DNA from: an uncultured Lachnospiraceae bacterium
Lineage (GTDB): Bacteria > Bacillota > Clostridia > Lachnospirales > Lachnospiraceae
Assembly: GCA_900315945.1 (NCBI GenBank)
Contig: ONAZ01000004.1
Span: 1 to 64,000 of the forward strand
DNA: 64,000 bases
Reading direction: 5' to 3'
Shown here piece after piece: positions 61,889 through 64,000 of this stretch. Position 1 is the first letter of the stretch. Each line of letters begins with the position of its first letter. The notes beneath the pieces are model-generated. The model worked only from the letters and a program-made list of their open reading frames with translations. It had not been told where the DNA came from and did not search any database. Position numbers and translations under genes: made by a program.

Positions 61889-64000
61889 ATGAAGAACATG
61901 AAGAAGGGACAAGCTATAGCTTGGTTACTTGCCTTTTGTATATTAACAGGTCTTCTAATATATGAAGCAACGTTAATTATTTCATCAACAGGCAAAGGCG
62001 CTGATCAAAATATCAAGCTTGGACTTGATCTTGCCGGCGGTGTTAGTATCACATATGAAGCAGAGGGTGATACTCCTACAGAAGAACAGATGAAGGATAC
62101 TATCTATAAGTTGCAACAACGTATAGAAAAGGATTTGGGAAGTTCTCAGACTACAGAAGCATCTGTATATCAAGTAGGTGATAAGCGTGTTACAGTTGAG
62201 ATTCCTGGTGTTACAGATGCTAACGCAATCTTAGAACAGTTAGGAACTCCAGGTGATTTGTATTTCATAGCTCAGACTAATTCAAATGGTGAGCAAAACT
62301 ATGGTTATGATTCAACAACTGGTGGTTACAAGCTTAATAAGGATATAGCTACATTAGAACAGGAAGGTTCCATTGTTTTAAATGGTTCTAAAGTTAGTTC
62401 TGCAACAGCCGGTTATAATACTAACCAACAGACTAATGCAAAAGACCCTGTGGTTTCTATAACATTAAATGAAGAAGGAGCCAAAGCTTTCGGTGAAGCA
62501 ACGACTAAGGCATTCCAAGCTGGGGAATCAATAGGTATTTATTATGATGGCGAGTTTGTTAGTGTTCCTAAGGTAAATGCGGCCATTACTGATGGTAATT
62601 GTATTATTGAAGGAATGTCTTCTATTGAGGAAGCAGAGAAGTTAGCTTCGTATATTAGAATTGGTGGACTTGATATTAAGTTAAGCGAAGTTCAGTCACA
62701 GGTAGTGGGAGCGCAACTTGGATCTGATGCTCTTTCATCAAGTCTTCTTGCAGGTCTAATTGGTCTAATAGCAGTAATTATATTTATGATTATTATGTAT
62801 AGACTTCCTGGATTTGCATCAAGCCTTGCACTTGTATTCTATACAGCACTAGTTATATTCATAATATGGTCATTTGATATAACACTTACATTGCCAGGTA
62901 TTGCAGGTATTATCCTATCTGTAGGTATGGCAGTTGATGCTAATGTTATTATATTTGCACGTATTAAAGAAGAGATGGCTGCAGGTCATGATGCGGCGTC
63001 TTGTGTACAAGCCGGATTTAAGAAAGCGTTATCGGCTATCTTAGATGGTAATATAACAACATTAATAGCAGCAGCAGTTCTCTACTTTATTGGTTCAGGT
63101 ACAGTTAAAGGCTTTGCTGTAACTCTTGCAATTGGTGTAGTTCTATCAATGTTTACAGCGCTTGTTGTTACAAGAATTCTACTTAATGTCTTTGTGGCAT
63201 TTGGTGCAAATAGTCCAAAACTATATGGTATGGCCAAGAAGAGAAAGCCGCTTAATTTCATTGGCAAGAGGACAATCTTCTTTACTGCATCAGCAATTAT
63301 TATTGCAGCAGGATTAATAGGAATGGGTGTAAATGCTGGAATGGGTAATAAGGCACTTAACTACAGCCTTGAGTTCTCAGGTGGTACATCAACAACTGTT
63401 AATCTAGATAAAGAATATACACTTGCACAAGTAGATGACGAGATTGTTCCACTTGTAAGCTCTGTTACAGGAGATAATGATATTCAGACACAACTTGTAG
63501 ATGGCGCTAACCAGGTTGTCATTAAGACAAGAACATTAGATTTGGATGAACGTGAAGCACTTAATAAGGCGCTTCTTGATAGTAAAGGAATTCAGGAGAC
63601 TGACATTTCATCAGAAAATATTAGTTCTATGATTTCTTCTGAAATGCGTACTGAATCCCTAATAGCTGTTATTGTTGCTGCAATAGCGATGCTTATTTAC
63701 ATCTGGTTTAGATTCAAGGATTTACGTTATGCATCATCGGCAATTATTGCTCTTGTACATGACGTGCTTATTGTATTAACCCTTTATGCATTAGCTAGAC
63801 TTACAGTTGGTTCAACATTTATTGCATGTATGCTTACAGTAATAGGTTATTCAGTAAATGATACTATTGTTATCTTTGATAGAATTCGAGAGAACGAGAA
63901 GAAGATGACGAAGAAGGAGCCAGAGGATTATAAGAAGTTATGTAATGAAAGTATTACACAGACGCTTTCAAGATCGATTTCTACATCCTTTACAACAGTA
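61889..64000 (+). CDS. secDF: protein translocase SecDF fusion (runs off the window)
   Basis: The fused SecD-SecF membrane protein pulls exported proteins through the Sec channel with the proton gradient. The frame is open from ATG 61889 (GAGGAGAG upstream) to the last base: 704 codons, 3' end missing. SecD part: first helix (residues 9-28), P1 domain beginning LGLDLAGGVSITYE (about 47), helices near 290-400, and MAVDANVIIFARIKEE (about 345). SecF part begins about 455: FIGKRTIFF, SLEFSGGTSTT (about 496), then helices including GYSVNDTIVIFDRIREN (about 653). The two halves are joined in frame at KKRKPLN with no stop. Confidence 0.95.
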   Translation, partial: MKNMKKGQAIAWLLAFCILTGLLIYEATLIISSTGKGADQNIKLGLDLAGGVSITYEAEGDTPTEEQMKDTIYKLQQRIEKDLGSSQTTEASVYQVGDKRVTVEIPGVTDANAILEQLGTPGDLYFIAQTNSNGEQNYGYDSTTGGYKLNKDIATLEQEGSIVLNGSKVSSATAGYNTNQQTNAKDPVVSITLNEEGAKAFGEATTKAFQAGESIGIYYDGEFVSVPKVNAAITDGNCIIEGMSSIEEAEKLASYIRIGGLDIKLSEVQSQVVGAQLGSDALSSSLLAGLIGLIAVIIFMIIMYRLPGFASSLALVFYTALVIFIIWSFDITLTLPGIAGIILSVGMAVDANVIIFARIKEEMAAGHDAASCVQAGFKKALSAILDGNITTLIAAAVLYFIGSGTVKGFAVTLAIGVVLSMFTALVVTRILLNVFVAFGANSPKLYGMAKKRKPLNFIGKRTIFFTASAIIIAAGLIGMGVNAGMGNKALNYSLEFSGGTSTTVNLDKEYTLAQVDDEIVPLVSSVTGDNDIQTQLVDGANQVVIKTRTLDLDEREALNKALLDSKGIQETDISSENISSMISSEMRTESLIAVIVAAIAMLIYIWFRFKDLRYASSAIIALVHDVLIVLTLYALARLTVGSTFIACMLTVIGYSVNDTIVIFDRIRENEKKMTKKEPEDYKKLCNESITQTLSRSISTSFTTV

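Overview
The window is low-GC, Gram-positive chromosomal DNA. It looks like a member of the Lachnospiraceae (Clostridia), in the broad Butyrivibrio/Pseudobutyrivibrio/Lachnospira group. The evidence is a SCIFF peptide with its radical-SAM maturase beside a fused secDF, a NiaR-type NAD regulator inside the nad operon, a tRNA-Trp T-box in front of a complete trp operon, a clostridial-length NadB, strong AAGGAGG-like ribosome binding sites and AT-rich promoters. The genus is inference. I saw no rRNA, tRNA, CRISPR array, intact transposase or prophage.

Layout. 0.2-3.2 kb: a DUF4143-type ATPase, a flavodoxin and a secreted nuclease lipoprotein. 3.3-8.6 kb: a TetR-led operon with an FGGY sugar kinase, a class II aldolase, a GtrA membrane protein and a class III aminotransferase. 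8.6-17.9 kb: an NAD(P)H/FMN oxidoreductase (minus strand), a membrane-anchored X-prolyl dipeptidyl peptidase, and two tandem paralogous ~1000-residue lipoproteins with poly-asparagine linkers. 17.9-22.2 kb: a pantothenate/CoA operon panG-panB-panC-panD-coaBC behind a hairpin that fits the pan RNA motif. 22.2-29.5 kb: a Trp T-box and all seven trp genes in the order C-F-B-A-D-E-G; long-hairpin repeats sit at the F/B, A/D and D/E junctions. 29.6-30.4 kb: a RelB/PIN toxin-antitoxin pair. 30.6-34.4 kb: nadB-nadC-niaR-nadA behind repeated candidate NiaR operators.

34.4-40.2 kb is a dlt-like cassette: SGNH/DltD-like protein, adenylating enzyme, carrier protein, fold-III PLP enzyme and MBOAT acyltransferase. 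It probably decorates a surface or exported molecule with an amino acid that need not be D-alanine. It runs on into two unknown genes, thyA, folA and ilvBN (to 45.6 kb). 45.8-47.8 kb: a coiled-coil SleB-like hydrolase and a Phd/ParE-type toxin-antitoxin pair. 47.8-51.9 kb is an accessory patch bracketed by imperfect direct repeats of roughly 100 bp. It holds an XRE regulator with two palindromic operators, three secreted or membrane proteins of unknown function and a decayed gene, followed by a truncated ECF-transporter pseudogene. 52.4-54.4 kb: mtnA and an Mrp-type P-loop protein. 54.5-60.1 kb (minus strand): a transglutaminase-DUF58-MoxR-DHH operon. 60.1-64 kb: the SCIFF peptide, its maturase, and secDF running off the window.

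The features I find most worth attention are the trp-operon hairpin elements, whose two main copies show compensatory base changes; the dlt-like cassette with its own PLP enzyme; and the tandem poly-Asn lipoproteins. All family assignments rest on motifs read by eye, with no database search.
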